Source of the DNA: Antiaris toxicaria
Taxonomy: Eukaryota; Streptophyta; Magnoliopsida; Rosales; Moraceae
NCBI GenBank assembly: GCA_035233585.1
Contig: CP141157.1
Span: 50,868,001-50,932,000 of the forward strand
DNA length: 64,000 nucleotides
Direction: 5' to 3'
Shown: in pieces, positions 24,301 to 36,150 of the stretch
How positions within the stretch are numbered: the first letter of the stretch is position 1
Layout: every line of letters begins with the position of its first letter
Position numbers and translations under genes: made by a program
Notes under the pieces: model-generated
What the model saw: the letters and a program-made list of their open reading frames with translations, nothing else
Database searches by the model: none
What the model was told of the DNA's origin: nothing

Positions 24301-24549
24301 GGCGGGGAGCTCGCCGGAGAGACTCGCGCCGGGAAGTCGGAGCTCGGTAACTTGGTCGGATTCGCAGGTGACGCCAAGCCACTTGCACGGCGAGGAGAGC
24401 GAGGTGTTCCACTGAAGAGTTCTGCCGCCGAGGGAGTTTTTGAGGTTGATCAGAGCCGCTTTATCGGATTCCAGGTCGGCTTCTCCGACCGGGAGAAGAA
24501 TTAAGCAGAAAAGGAGCAAAATTGCGGCCGACAACGGCCGCTCCTCCAT
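21315..24549 (-). CDS. LRR receptor-like kinase, subfamily III (RKL1/RLK902 type)
   Basis: Plasma-membrane receptor kinase; the closest proteins I recall are Arabidopsis RKL1 and RLK902. Two exons, 24549-23286 and 21985-21315, total 1935 nt for 644 aa. Residues 1-24 are a signal peptide, followed by an LRR N-terminal cap with paired Cys, about five leucine-rich repeats (66-200), SLCGKPL (215-221), a membrane helix (241-266) and a kinase domain. The glycine loop is GKGTFG (343-348), the ATP-binding lysine is K364 in VAVKRLK, and DFG is present (477-479). The catalytic loop reads SHGNIKSSN (456-464), so the HRD Arg and Asp are replaced by Gly and Asn, as usual in this subfamily; catalytic activity may be low or absent. 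The intron phase (G|GA) restores the frame exactly. The 485-codon open frame continuing past 23286 is intron read-through. Confidence 0.95.
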
Positions 24550-25020
24550 AGTCGTTGACCGGAGGACTTTGTTTCGGGTATTGGCACTTGGTTTCTGGAG
24601 TCTGTTTGGTGGGAGAGAAAGTGATGGAAAAAGGGAGGGAAAACGGGGACAGGGCCAGTTTGGGGTGGTTGTGAATAATTAAACCCTTCAAACCTTGGCT
24701 TTTAAATCTTTTTTATTTTTTATTTATATAAAAAGAAAAAAGAAAACTTTTCTCTTCTCTCTGAATGAGAAAAGGTTTGAAAAACCTTTGGCTGAGCTGG
24801 AGTTCTACGGAGGAAGGGGTTCTAATAGGGTACGGCTGTGTGTAAAGTAAACACATATAATGTTTCCGCTGACTTTTGGGGACGATCTGTTGGTAGGGCG
24901 GATTAAGCAATGGGGTAAAAAAATATATATTGGAAAAAAAAAAAACAGAAAAAACAAAGCAATGGGTAGCTTTTTCTCATACTCCAAAACACATATATTT
25001 TTTACTTAAAACAGAGGGAT
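24550..25020 (-). promoter_or_regulatory. Kinase gene upstream region
   Basis: On the minus strand a TATA-like TATATAAATA lies at 24730-24721, about 170 bases before the ATG, followed by a purine/pyrimidine-rich leader. This is the only promoter-like signal I can point to; the true start site is not determined. Confidence 0.4.
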
Positions 25021-27830
25021 TTTTTTTTTTAAAGAAAATTTTGAACTTAATATCTTTAAATGAAATTAAATATAAAATTATTATTAAATAATATATATAA
25101 TTACTAAAAATAATAAATTTGAATTTTTTATATCATCATATGTAAAATTATCGTTACATTATTTTTATAATTATTATATTTACTTTTAATTATTAGGTCT
25201 TTAATTTAAACCTCTCTGTTCTTAATTTAAAAATAAAATGAAAAATAAATGACTCCGTTGGTTATTTTTACGTAATAATCTTTAAATTTTAGAGTTTTTC
25301 AAAAGTATGTGATTGTTTTAAAATTATTGGCTATAATTATCTATTAATAATTAATAAGAGCCTTTCTATCATAGGTTTACACACTGATAATGCATATTTA
25401 TGAGATTAAATGTGATCAAAATCATTTTAAAAATAACAAATGCTTAATAGATCTTTTTTTTTTTTAACAAATATGATGGTTCAAAAACATAGTCCTATTA
25501 ATAGTGTATATCTTCCGGTTGCCATATAAATTTGAAATTAATAGCAATAAACTGATTTGAAGAAATGTTTGAGGGCTTGAATCATATTCCAGACTTTTGT
25601 TCTTTATTCTTGTTCCATTTTTATATCTTCTAATAGTATTATATCATGTCATTTTTTAATTTGAGAGTAGAGAATTTGAATTCTACACTTTTAAGTAAAG
25701 TCAAATATAATATTACCGTTAATTTATATGTATAACCACATTATGTCATATAATTAATTAAAAGATCATAATAATTTAGATATCATAATTGATATGATAT
25801 TATTACAAAACATAAAAATACCACAAATAAGAAAGACATATGAACTGAAAGCTCGGTGATGTTCACCTTTATGTTTGTCGAGCCAGGCTCCACCGTATGG
25901 CTGAGCTAAAATTAACTAATTCATTGAAAGATCCACTGGGGCTTTTTTGGAGCTTGGCTTGGGTGACAGTGTGTACAAAGTGCTTTTGGTGCTCGTATTT
26001 TCCTTCTGCTTTTGTTCTCCTCCCACCCCTCCTCCCCAAAACAAAGGCTTCTCGGTGTTTGTTTATTAAGTTAAGGATTTATTTATTGGAAAGTACAGAT
26101 GTATGATTTGAACTTTACAAATTTTTTAATCAAAATGAGACATAGGGAAATAGAAAGAAGTATAGCCAATGATCAAAACATTATTCCTTGAAGACACTTC
26201 TTAAAGATTGCTTGTAATTAAGGTTTTAGATATTATTTCGTGGTCGGTTGACAAAAATTGCAAATAGCCATATTAGGGAAGTGACTTTTTTTTTTTTTTT
26301 TTTTGTAGGTATTTTAAAGAAACGTCCTTCACTCTCAATATACATATTTTAACCTCAGAAGGCAATTAATTAATCGTCCCAACAGTAATAGAGTAAACGC
26401 TATCAGTCTTTTGTAATTTTTTTTTATATATTATTATAACCTCATAAAGCAATATAGTTATTCCAACCTCATAAGGCAATAAACTAATCTTCCCAACAGT
26501 AACAGAAAAAACGTTATTAGTCTTTGTAACATTTCATTTATGATTATGAAAACAATTCACATCATGAAAAAAAAAAAATCATGATACATCATCACGCTAA
26601 TAATAAAAAATAAGGATAAAATTGTCATTTTAGTTTTATAGAATCCATGGGATTTGATCACTTTAACATTTATGATATTTGTGACCAAACTTTTCATAAT
26701 ATGTATCATTACTTTTTATGATTTTCTCCTTCAAAATTTTTTTTTTATTTATTACCTTTTTTCCTTTTTTTTAAGAAACATTTTATTTATTAGTTTCTTA
26801 ATTATGAACATTTTGTTTATTAGTTTTACATCCTAAATAACTGTATTATTTTTTTTCATTAATAGCTATCCTCGCAAGTTTTTGTAACTAGAATGTGTAA
26901 TTCAAATACCCAAAAAAAAAAAAAAAAACCCATCAATATTGCTAAATCTCGGTGAATTTCCTAAAATGAAAGTTACAAAACTAGAAGCCAAAGGTTGAGG
27001 CTGGAAATCATGCTTTGAGAATCCTACCCTAAAATTCTTTCAAACTTGAACATTTATTTATGAATATTTAAAAATATATTTTTTATAATTGGAGCAAGAA
27101 ATATAACCATAGTGTAAAAAACTTCTCATTACTTGAAGTTTTATTGCATTGACAAGTCGACATATGGTAGATTTCATTTTAAGAAAGCATGTGATAGTTT
27201 ATTATATTAATCTCATAATAATTAATTAAATCTCTTTAATAATGATAGTAGTTGGCAGAGTACTTAATAAATAAAATAAAATAAAATACCTTAGTTATGG
27301 CCCTTCATTTACGTATGTAGAGAAATCTGACAAGAGACAACAACCATCAATTGGGTTTTATTTTATTGTTTTGATATTAATTTATTGTTGTTAGTTTTTG
27401 GTTTATTTGAATCGTCATTCTTAATTCCACTTTTAATTCTACATTAAAAAGAAAAAGTCCACTTTTAATTCAAAACTAGTCTTTTCATGAAACTGTAATC
27501 TCAGGACATTTACTTGCTTTCAGCGTTAAAATTATTGGCGTTACACTATCATTTAGAGGTAATGTTTAAACCCAGTCATCGGCCATAGAATTAATTGAAG
27601 TTGATGCCGTAATAATAATAATAATAATAACAATAAAGGGAATTTTCCTATAAATTCCATCTAAGATTTTATTATATTTTTTTTTTAAGAATGAAAGTTA
27701 TGTCTTTGAATATGAAATAATTTTAATTTATCAAATGGCATTGTTTTTGTCAAGATAAATTAAAGTGACATTGTTAGGAGACAACCGCGTATCTTTTTTG
27801 TAGTTTCATAAGTTCCACCACATTAATAAG
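25021..27830. other. AT-rich intergenic spacer
   Basis: Over 2.8 kb of AT-rich DNA. AACCTCATAAGGCAATA-type phrases recur at about 26352, 26440 and 26464 with CCCAACAGTAA, a degenerate local direct repeat. A (AAT)n tract lies near 27610. No coding frame is convincing. Confidence 0.55.
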
Positions 27831-28170
27831 ATGTTTGCTAAACAGATTGTGTTTGAACGTAATACATTAATTATATTTTATATCTAGATAAAAAGTATTT
27901 ATTTTGTATTTGAATACAATATTTGTTTAGATAAAAAATATTTAAATTATATTTTAAAATTAAAAAGTTAATGTAATTGGTAAAAATAGACATAAAAATG
28001 AGATAAAAAAATATGATATGAATGTATTTTAAAAAATTTATTTTTAAAATATTTTAAAATAATAAATATATTGAAGATACTATAAAAAAATATTGTATTT
28101 AAATATAAAATTTTTATATTTAAATAAAAATTATATTATATTTAAATATAATATATGAAAACTGAACGCT
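27831..28170 (+). mobile_element. MITE-like repeat, family A copy 4 (diverged)
   Basis: It has GTTTGCTAAACAGATTGTGT at the left, GATAAAAAGTATTTATTTTG and AAAAGTTAATGTAATTGGTA inside, and GAAAACTGAACGCTTG at the right. It is older and more diverged than the copies at 1832 and 29588. Confidence 0.45.
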
Positions 28171-28184
28171 TGTAAATTTAATTT

Positions 28185-28186
<2 letters not shown>

Positions 28187-28217
<31 letters not shown>
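28187..28217. repeat. (GA)n microsatellite
   Basis: About 15 uninterrupted GA units. Confidence 0.9.
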
Positions 28218-28224
<7 letters not shown>

Positions 28225-28789
28225 ATTGGCTGTTTGAAAAAGCCAAGCTGTGACTGGCCGGTCGCTTAAAACTTTTAAAGCCGTCCACGAAAGACCAACT
28301 CACCCTTAGACCAAAAGTTATGTATAATTTGCATTTATTTCTTCACAAAATGGACTGAGGTCAGAATTAAAAGGTGGATTGGCTAGACCTCGTAATCACT
28401 AGTAGTTGTATTTGATTAGGTTATCCATTTTAACTTCCTCTGGCGTTAGTTACACTTCCCTTTGAATCATACTCCTTTTAGCTGCCATTTGTTTTCGGCA
28501 AAAATCAAAAAAATTGAAAAATGAAAAAATAATTAAATCATATGAATTACGAAGGTACTTCTACAGTAGTGCCATTGTTTCGCCATTTAAAAATTGTGAC
28601 CTTTATATGTGTTTCTTTTTCTATAATTACTTCCAATATGCCTTTATTTAAATATATTTTTTTCTTCTCATAATATCATTAAATCATTATAAGAAAATTA
28701 AGATAGGTGACCAATCTTAATTATTTAATGTAATAAATAGCCTAATTTTTATTTTTTTTAAGGTAAATGACCTAATAAGTAAATTTGGG

Positions 28790-29240
28790 TCTATTAATTT
28801 TTATTCTCTTCCCCAAACTCCCCACTCTCTCCACCTCTCTCTCTCTTCTTTCTTAGTCCGGCAACCCAAAGAAGCCGGCGCTGGAAAAGTAACATGATCA
28901 AAGCCATTGACCAACCGTCACTGACACCAACTCGGATTCGGTGTCCCTCTCTATCACGATTGATCGTAGTCTCCATTCTTCATCTCAAGCTCCATCGATA
29001 TCTTCAGTGACTAGGCAACGGAGGTTTCAATCTACCTTGCTGCATTGGTTCCCGGCTGTTGTGTTGACCAAAACTAGATCTTGGATCTCTCGGGAGATCG
29101 GTAGAGAGTCCCAATGGAGAAAGTGAATAGTATGATCTTCAGCTTTCAAGAGTATAAATTTGAGCTGTGGCGGATCTCTTCTATGCATAGGGGGGGATAG
29201 TTGAGGGGGTAGAAAGAGGGGGGACCATCCAGAGGTAAGA
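28790..29240. other. GC-richer gene-like island, unidentified
   Basis: This segment is much less AT-rich than its surroundings, with a CT-rich start (like a leader) and a 61-codon plus-strand frame from 28941 that reads Ser/Arg-rich. No known motif is visible. It could be a captured exon or promoter piece within a transposon, like the islands at 13.6 kb and 30.9 kb. I cannot assign a function. Confidence 0.3.
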
Positions 29241-29587
29241 GAGAAGGGAAGGGTGGAGAAGAGTGAAAAAAATTAATTTTTAAAAAATCTTTTTAATATA
29301 AATCAGTGATTGATTATGATTTATCAGTGATTAACTATAAAAATTAATACTTAACTATGATTAATCAATAATTGATTAAAAATTAATATATTATTGACAA
29401 TAATTAACCAATGATTAGTTAAATATGATCAATTCCATTTACAAAATTGATTAATTATTTAAAAAAAAAAATTTAATCAATGTTTAAAAACTTCGACCAA
29501 ATGGTAAAAAGCTTAAAAAAAAGTTGTTTAATTATAAATCCCAGAATTCTATCATTTTAATAAAATTTTAAACACACGAGCAAACTA

Positions 29588-29900
29588 AGGGGGCGTTTGG
29601 TAAACGCATTACATTTTGATTGTATTTGAATGAAATTTGTTTTTTGAATGTTGTATTTGGTTGAAAAGTATTTGTTTTGTATTTGAATGAAATGTGTGTT
29701 TGGATGAAAAGTATTTTATAGTTGAAATGTTGATGTGATTAGTAAAAATAGAGATAAATAGTGGAATTGAAAAGTTGATGTGATTGTTTTAAAAATATTT
29801 TAAATAGTAATTGTTTTCGTAGCACTATTGTAAAATTTGTGTTTGATGTAAAATTGTATTATATTTAAAAGAAGTTAAAATGAAATATTTATCCAAATAC
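29588..29900 (+). mobile_element. MITE-like repeat, family A copy 5
   Basis: It starts GGGGGCGTTTGGTAAACGCA and is about 90% identical by eye to 1832-2150 through TTTTTTGAATGTTGTATTTG, GTGTTTGGATGAAAAGTATT and GTTGATGTGATTAGTAAAAA. These two are the youngest-looking pair in the family. Confidence 0.65.
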
Positions 29901-30652
29901 CCGTAAAAACTGGTAATAATATCACTGAGGTGACTTGACTTGACAAATCGGAGGATGCGCTCACCTTAAATTAGTGATGTTGTTTGCGTCCTATCCCAGC
30001 TAGTCCTTTTCGGTGTCAGGTGGCCGCTAAACATGGAGCTTGGAATTCCATGCCAATAAAACCCATACCTTCTTCAGGGTCACTTTCTACTTTTAGGGTA
30101 CTTTTGTCATTTAACGTAAGGATTTCAAATTTCAAAACAGTGATGAGCACGGCACAACCATTTTTTTTTTAATTCATTATTCGAATTCCCCAATTATACA
30201 TCTTACTTTATCTTATTTATCAAAATTATAACCATACACTCTTATGTATAAAATTGATAGAAATACTGATATTAAACCTTAATTATCAAATAAACTATTA
30301 ATAAAACACATCAAATTTTTTTAAATTTATTTAATGGTTGATTAATTGTTTATTTGATGATTAAGATTTAATACTATATCACATTAGCATTTCTGGTAAA
30401 CTTATATACGAAAGTGGAACGAGGGGAGGGCTTTTGACTTGTTTTGTGTAGTTTAGGGAATATGATGAACAGATTTACATATTTAGGGGACAAGGTGAAA
30501 TATAATATATAGTTTAAGGGGAATTTGTATAATTAACCTTTTTTTAAATAAATATGATGCAATTATTTCGGCAATGTTTCTATCAACTTGCGTTTATTTT
30601 CATTTTATTTATAAAAAAAAAGTTGGAAAAAAATTTTGGATTTATTTCCTAG
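29901..30652. other. AT-rich intergenic spacer
   Basis: No gene, RNA or clear repeat boundary was seen. Confidence 0.55.
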
Positions 30653-31451
30653 CAAGGTTGTGGTAGAGCTTAACTAAGAGTTTTTACCACAAATTGTGGT
30701 AGGATTCATTTTTTAATTATCCAGATGTAATCTAATGATTGATATTTATTTATGCATAATCGTTATAATGTACCTTATCTTATAATATACACTAAAAAAT
30801 TAAAAAAATAAAGAAAATAAAAATACCTAATCTTCCTCAACTCTGGTGACCCCTTCCCACCCATGCGTCGACGACCATGAACACCCACTCCCCTGATGAC
30901 CCTCTTCGACCACCCTCCCTTCTGTCATGACCTTCCAAGGCCACCAACCCTAGACGATGAGATCAACCCTTGTGTACCCCCCCTAAGACAACATCAATCC
31001 CAATCCTCTCCCTTGATTAATGACCTCTAGCCCCCCATGATGAGATAGACTCCAACCCCTCAGCGACGCGAATTGACCCTAGACCGCACCTTACAACGAG
31101 ATCAGCTCCAACCCTAGCAACGAGATCAGTCCCAGCCCCTCTCTTAAGCGACCTTCCGCTGGCAAAAAGCTCTCGTGCATCAAGCTTCCATTCCTATGAA
31201 GTTGCAGAGGATCTCACGTCTCGATTCCTTACTCGTCGCTTCAGATCTGACAATCAATGACTAACAAAGAATAAAATAAAAGAAGAAAAAGACGAATTTC
31301 TTTATTTTATTTTATTTTCTATAATCGTATATATCAATACTTATTTTAGTTATTATATAACTTTTATATCTTAAACATTTAAATTTCATCCAACAATTTA
31401 AAAATAACTTATACCGATAAGATCTCTCAATTAAGCTCTCTCACATCCTTG
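30653..31451. mobile_element. 800-bp inverted-repeat element with GC-rich core
   Basis: The left end CAAGGTTGTGGTAGAGCTTA continues to ACTAAGAG; the right end (31423-31451), inverted, reads CAAGGATGTGAGAGAGCTTA then ATTGAGAG. The roughly 28-bp termini match at most positions. The core (about 30830-31260) is rich in ACCCC and GACCTC phrases and has no open frame of note. By structure this is a non-autonomous DNA transposon, possibly MULE-like with a captured sequence. No target-site duplication was confirmed. Confidence 0.55.
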
Positions 31452-32694
31452 TTCTTTGTTTCCATACTAGTGGCTGCTGAATAAGTTTTCACTTATTAAT
31501 TTTTAAATTTTTAATTTAGTATTTTGTCACCATCACCGACCAATAGAGATGTGATACTTGACGGGACCATTATGTGACGTCGTTTTAATTCTCGCCCACG
31601 AATATACTTCCCCCTCAACAAGAAAGTCTTGTCACATATATTTATTTGATGTTCTCACTTTTCGACCGAAAGATTAGAGCGGGACTGGACTAGTATGAGG
31701 AATCATATATATATATATATACAACCATTTACGTATATTATATAGCTAATAATGTCAGTTTGTCTCGAGTTAGGTCATTTCATTATATTGGTGGAGTTTG
31801 GAATTTCATCTAGAAATACGCAACAGGGAAAAGAAAGGAATGTTAAGTCTGTTTTAGGCCAGCATCTATAGATAAGCCCAATTCTGGATGTGACTGTATA
31901 TATTGCATATATATATATTTATATATGTATAGCTCATGTTTTGATGTGTATAAAATTAAGAGCTATAAATTTAGACAGATGATAAGGAACAATTCTATAA
32001 GTGGCTTCATGCATGATCTTTCCATTGAGTTTCATGGTTCAGCTTGAGCTGCCTTTGAATCACACTCTGTGGCAAACGCCAGACTTTCTGTTGGTGCCAA
32101 GTCCCTTTGTATGCTTTGTGTACTTCCAAATTATGGTTCTGTTCATTTATGCGTGTGCATATCATTAATTATGTGCGTATGTCGCATTCATATCATCATT
32201 TATGTGCATATGCGTCTAAGAAGAATAAGAAGAGAAAATTACCCGAAAATCAGAAGAGAGAAGAGAGTCAAGAAACCGTAGCGAATGAAGAAGAAATTTG
32301 AAGACAGGTTAGAAGTGAAAAACATATATATATATATATTTTGAATAAAGAAGAATGCTATTGCCTTAAAATTATGCATCTCTTTTTTAGAATATAAAAA
32401 TGGAGAAAGGGAAGGGGAATGTCTTATGGGCTTGACAAAAGCGCTCAAAACCCTCAAATCTTTATGCGTCCTCATCGCAAGGGGGATATACAAAATACAT
32501 ACGTATTCATATTTATATGCCATCTCTACGTATACTGTATCCAATATACAATCTGTGGAAAATGTAGACATGTGCATCTTTGTGCTTTATGTAAAGGCTA
32601 CATAAATTTGGTGGATGCTCATGTAAACTCTATTCATTGTGCATTGTTTTTAAATACAACATATTTTTGGATATTTTCTTCTTATCATAAAATA
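31452..32694. other. Intergenic spacer
   Basis: Contains (TA)n tracts near 31707, 31905 and 32324. No coding frame has recognisable features; several overlapping 60-110-codon frames near 32069-32697 have no motif and conflict with one another. Confidence 0.5.
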
Positions 32695-32915
32695 TAAGTT
32701 TGGATTGTTGGTTTGAGAGTATGTAAAGTGATAAATAAAAGTAGATAAAAAAATGATGAATAATAATTATATTGAGTATATTATTCAAATATATATGTTG
32801 TAAAATAGAATATATGAGATATCAAAATACATATTATATTGCAATTGGATATAATATTATATTGCAATTGGATATAATATATGATGGATGGTTGTACCAA
32901 ATGAACACTCATATT
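32695..32915. mobile_element. Diverged family A repeat remnant, copy 6
   Basis: Weak family-A character (GTAAAGTGATAAATAAAAGT, AATATAT-rich interior, closing CCAAATGAACACTC). It contains a 22-bp direct repeat, TATATTGCAATTGGATATAA, at about 32836 and 32858. Confidence 0.35.
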
Positions 32916-33789
32916 TTTGTATTTTTAAAATAATGCACATATGTGAAATGAATCAATTAAAAATAAAAAAAAGGAACAAAGGTAGAATTTGCACTTGAAT
33001 CATAAGTTGAAAACTGAAAGACAAAAACGACTTAATTAGACGCCAATAGTCAAACACCACAACTTAGCCACGATGGAGTAGCTTCTCATCAGATCAATTC
33101 ATATACAAGAAAGAAAGAATGAAATTTTGGGCTTGTATGGAATAGGAGTGAAACCTTTGTTAAAAGAGGTTGAAGAGGATTGAAATAGTAAAAGTTAAAA
33201 ATAAAAAATAGAGAAAAAAATAATATTACAATCCATAAAAGGGTAGATTGCAATTCATGGGATGGATTGAAATCCATCCCGCATACAAGAAGTTTATGGA
33301 CAGAGATAATAACAATGTTACCAACTTCAGACTGATGAGATGTGCAAAGTGCGACTCCTACATAAAGACGGCCAATTAGCCAATACAAGGTATTCAACCA
33401 AACCTAATTTTGAGCTTGCCAACAAAAAGTTAAAAGGCCAAAAAAAAATAAAAAAAAAAACCGCAGATTTTCTTTGCGCTAATCAATCTGGTGAGCCTCC
33501 GTTGTTCCTGGAACAAGTGAGAATGAATCAAAACTATAAGTTCTATGCTGTATGCTCTATAAAAGAATCCATAACTGTTAAACAAAGGGAGTTAAGATTG
33601 TAGGGATTGGGAGAATTAATAGAGGGGATAGAAAAAGAGGAACAATTTTCAATTATCATCAAATATATATAGGGATCACAGTATTATCCACTTTAGCTGT
33701 TTACTCATAGTGACTCGACTTAAATGGAATGGGAAAAACCTGATTTAAATGATATGGGTTATAAACTAAGTGGGATTTTTACAGGGTTG
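32916..33789. other. Intergenic spacer
   Basis: No supported gene. The purine-rich stretch near 33160-33230 and the frames of about 90-100 codons on both strands lack motifs. Confidence 0.5.
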
Positions 33790-34410
33790 GGGGATGGGAT
33801 TTTGAAAAGCCTAAAAATAAGGCCAAAAGAACTAAAAATATAAAAGCTCCTGTCTGCAACAAATGTGGTACAATAGGCCACTATGCCAACATTTGTTGGA
33901 CAAAACCAAAATAAATGAATTATAAATTGACGAAAATATTAAAAAGCAAATAGAAAAGCAGCTCCTGAATCAGAGTGATGAATATTCCAGCTCTGATGAG
34001 ATTGATGAAGAAGAGAGTCTAAAGGTTAATCAGATGCAATTAGAAGAATCCTCTAAAGAAGCTGACTCCGATCTTAACTCTAAATGTAACCATTATGAGA
34101 TAATTCTTAATATGAATGACTTAAATACAAATGTCCTCTCAAAAGGAGAAAGTCTTGTCTTAAAAATCATAGACAAGATAGAGGATTCGGAAGAAAAACA
34201 AAAAAGCATTAGATGAATTTATCCTTATTGCCAAGGAAGATCCTCAATATAAGGATATTAAAATACAAAAAACTCTTTAAGAAAAATCTCAACAATACTC
34301 TTTTAGAGAAATTCTAAAAAGAGTAGAATCAGAAGACTCTAAAAGAGAACCTACCATTCAAGATCTTAAAGGTGAGATCAACGAAACTAAATGAAAGCTA
34401 AAAGACTCAA
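33790..34410 (+). pseudogene. Endogenous pararetrovirus-like coat-protein end (CCHC) fragment
   Basis: A plus-strand frame encodes a CCHC zinc knuckle, CNKCGTIGHYANIC (C-x2-C-x4-H-x4-C, about 33855-33896), preceded by Lys-rich sequence. Past a stop it continues with an acidic Ser/Glu/Asp-rich stretch and then NVLSKGESLVLKIIDKIEDS. This order of zinc knuckle, acidic region and conserved KIED-type helix is what I expect downstream of the coat domain in Caulimoviridae polyproteins. At least three stops or frameshifts (near 33914, 34214 and 34278) make it a dead, integrated relic. Confidence 0.6.
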
Positions 34411-35177
34411 AGCAAGGGTTCAAACCCTTCACCCAGGACATATAATATAATATTAGACATATAATATCAAGAGTAAAAATGGACGATATGATAGAGAAAT
34501 CAAAATAAAGATATAGAAAGATAGAAATCAAAATAAAAGGCAAAAATACTGAAACTTAACGAACTTTAAATACTTGAAATATTATTGTACATGAACGGAT
34601 TGAAGAAGCAGATAACCTTGATGGAATCCTTAGCTTTCAGGTTCCAATCTTTACATCCGAACTGGCACACTCAAGATCACTCAAACACTCTGAATTCAAT
34701 ATTTTACAAGTAAACTAGCACACTTAAACTAACAAAAACATACTGAAATATTTTACAAAATTAAAAACTTAAAAATTTGCTTTCCAAAACTTGCTCCTTA
34801 AATGCTGAAGACGTCTCATTTTGTAGGACTTCTCCTTGGAAAACATTTCTTTGATGAGAACTTTTATTCCAGTTTGCATAAGAAAGGATCTTTTAAATTC
34901 TTAAAGAGGAATAGGCTATTTGGGTAGCATTCCTCATTTTATGAGAGAAAGTGACTCTGATTCAGTACCGGTTAGGATGGCTACATACCATTCCATTGAT
35001 TTAGGGAAGGTGAGAGGAGGTAGATGAAATGGCAGACAAGAAGCTGCTATTTCAGCAGGGGATCTGTTTAGATCTTATTTTTCTATTGTGATGATCAATT
35101 ATGCTCAATCTTTCCTTTTTCGTTTTAGAACGGGGCTGGTACATCTGACTTTTGACAAGTGATGAAGAGGAAGCATT
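34411..35177. other. Rearranged spacer within pararetrovirus-like region
   Basis: From about 34960 to 35155 a plus-strand frame with one internal stop reads MATYHSIDLGKVRGGR and then NGRQEAAISAGDLFRSYFSI. It looks coding in origin and may belong to the same relic, but I cannot assign the domain. The stretch before it (34430-34900) shows nothing. Confidence 0.35.
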
Positions 35178-35460
35178 CTAAATCGCCTTTTTAGGAGCCC
35201 TGTAAACATTTAGAGACTTAAGTTTTTTTGATATTTTTTCAAAATGTTTAAGAATCTCGGATTTATATTCATTTTCACTTATTTGAGCACTATGAGCTTC
35301 CCCTGTTTGATTTTTGATCAAAAGTATAATTGGGAACTTTAATTCTTTCATATAAGAATTTTGGATCACTTTCACCACAAGTGAGTAGAAATTGATATTT
35401 CCCATTATCTCCTCCAAGAGGTCCTACATATGGATCTCCCATATCATATCTCTGTTTTAC
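35178..35460 (-). pseudogene. Pararetrovirus-like coding fragment, unassigned domain
   Basis: A 79-codon minus-strand frame ends in a Lys-rich tail (KKLKSLNVYRAPKKAI). A second frame just upstream reads YDMGDPYVGPLGG, so a frameshift separates two coding-like pieces. It follows the protease-like piece on the same strand and is probably part of the same relic, with gene order disturbed. Confidence 0.4.
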
Positions 35461-35689
35461 AGATCGTCTAACTTCTATGTATCATGAATTTTGCAGACTT
35501 TTAGGATCAGATTTTATGGTAGGAGGAATTTCTGCATTCATCAAAAGTAGGTTAATAAACCAAAGCTATTTTTTTACTAAAATCTTCCTTATTTAAGAAA
35601 AATAAGAACTTTTCTTTTTCTTCAATCTTAATTTAAGATTGTTGATTTCCTACCACTGTAGTTCAGTGGAGAAATTTAGTCAAACTGGA

Positions 35690-36150
35690 TCATCATTTAC
35701 TTCAGAGACTATCCCTTCTTTTGTAAATCTAAAAGGATAGAGTAGACTAAGGAATGAGGTTATTAATATGGCAAGTCTGGTGATTTCTTTACTAAGAAGG
35801 AAACTGGTTTGAAAACAAACTCCTTCTAAACAAACCGCTGCACTAGATAATTTGTATTAGATTGGCATTATTCCCACATTGGCAGTGTTTAGAATCTGGA
35901 TGGTCTTAGTAAAGTAATTGGTGGGAACTATTCCTTTACTCGTATAGTTTAGATCAACGCCTGAATCTATAAGGGCTTCTATCTTTATGATGTATTCCTT
36001 AGTTAAAAAAAAGGTGACTTTGGCATGCCATTTTTGGTTGATGACTTTGTCTATGGAATTAATAGACTCTTGTTCTTCCTTATTTGAGGAAGGTGGTATG
36101 GTTTTGAACTATTCAACAAACTCCTAATCAGCTTCTTTTTCATCAATCTT
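35690..36150 (-). pseudogene. Pararetrovirus-like aspartic protease fragment
   Basis: In one minus-strand frame the translation has IKIEALIDSGVDLNY (a retropepsin-type active site, LIDSG), then VPTNYFTKT, YKLSSAAVC, CFQTSFLLSKEI and LLYPF. The order and spacing match the protease region of Caulimoviridae polyproteins as I know them. The active-site Asp-Ser-Gly is retained but stops interrupt the frame. It lies opposite in strand to the CCHC fragment at 33.8 kb, so the integrated copy is rearranged or there are two partial insertions. Confidence 0.6.

Noticed and set aside
23538..24504. Plus-strand frames of 70-145 codons opposite the kinase exon
   Set aside because: They are antisense shadows of the LRR and kinase coding sequence with Ser/Pro/Arg-rich, motif-free translations.
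32069..32697. Overlapping open frames on both strands near 32.1-32.7 kb
   Set aside because: Mutually exclusive, motif-free and low complexity; a quick look for common conserved plant microRNA sequences in this stretch also gave nothing.
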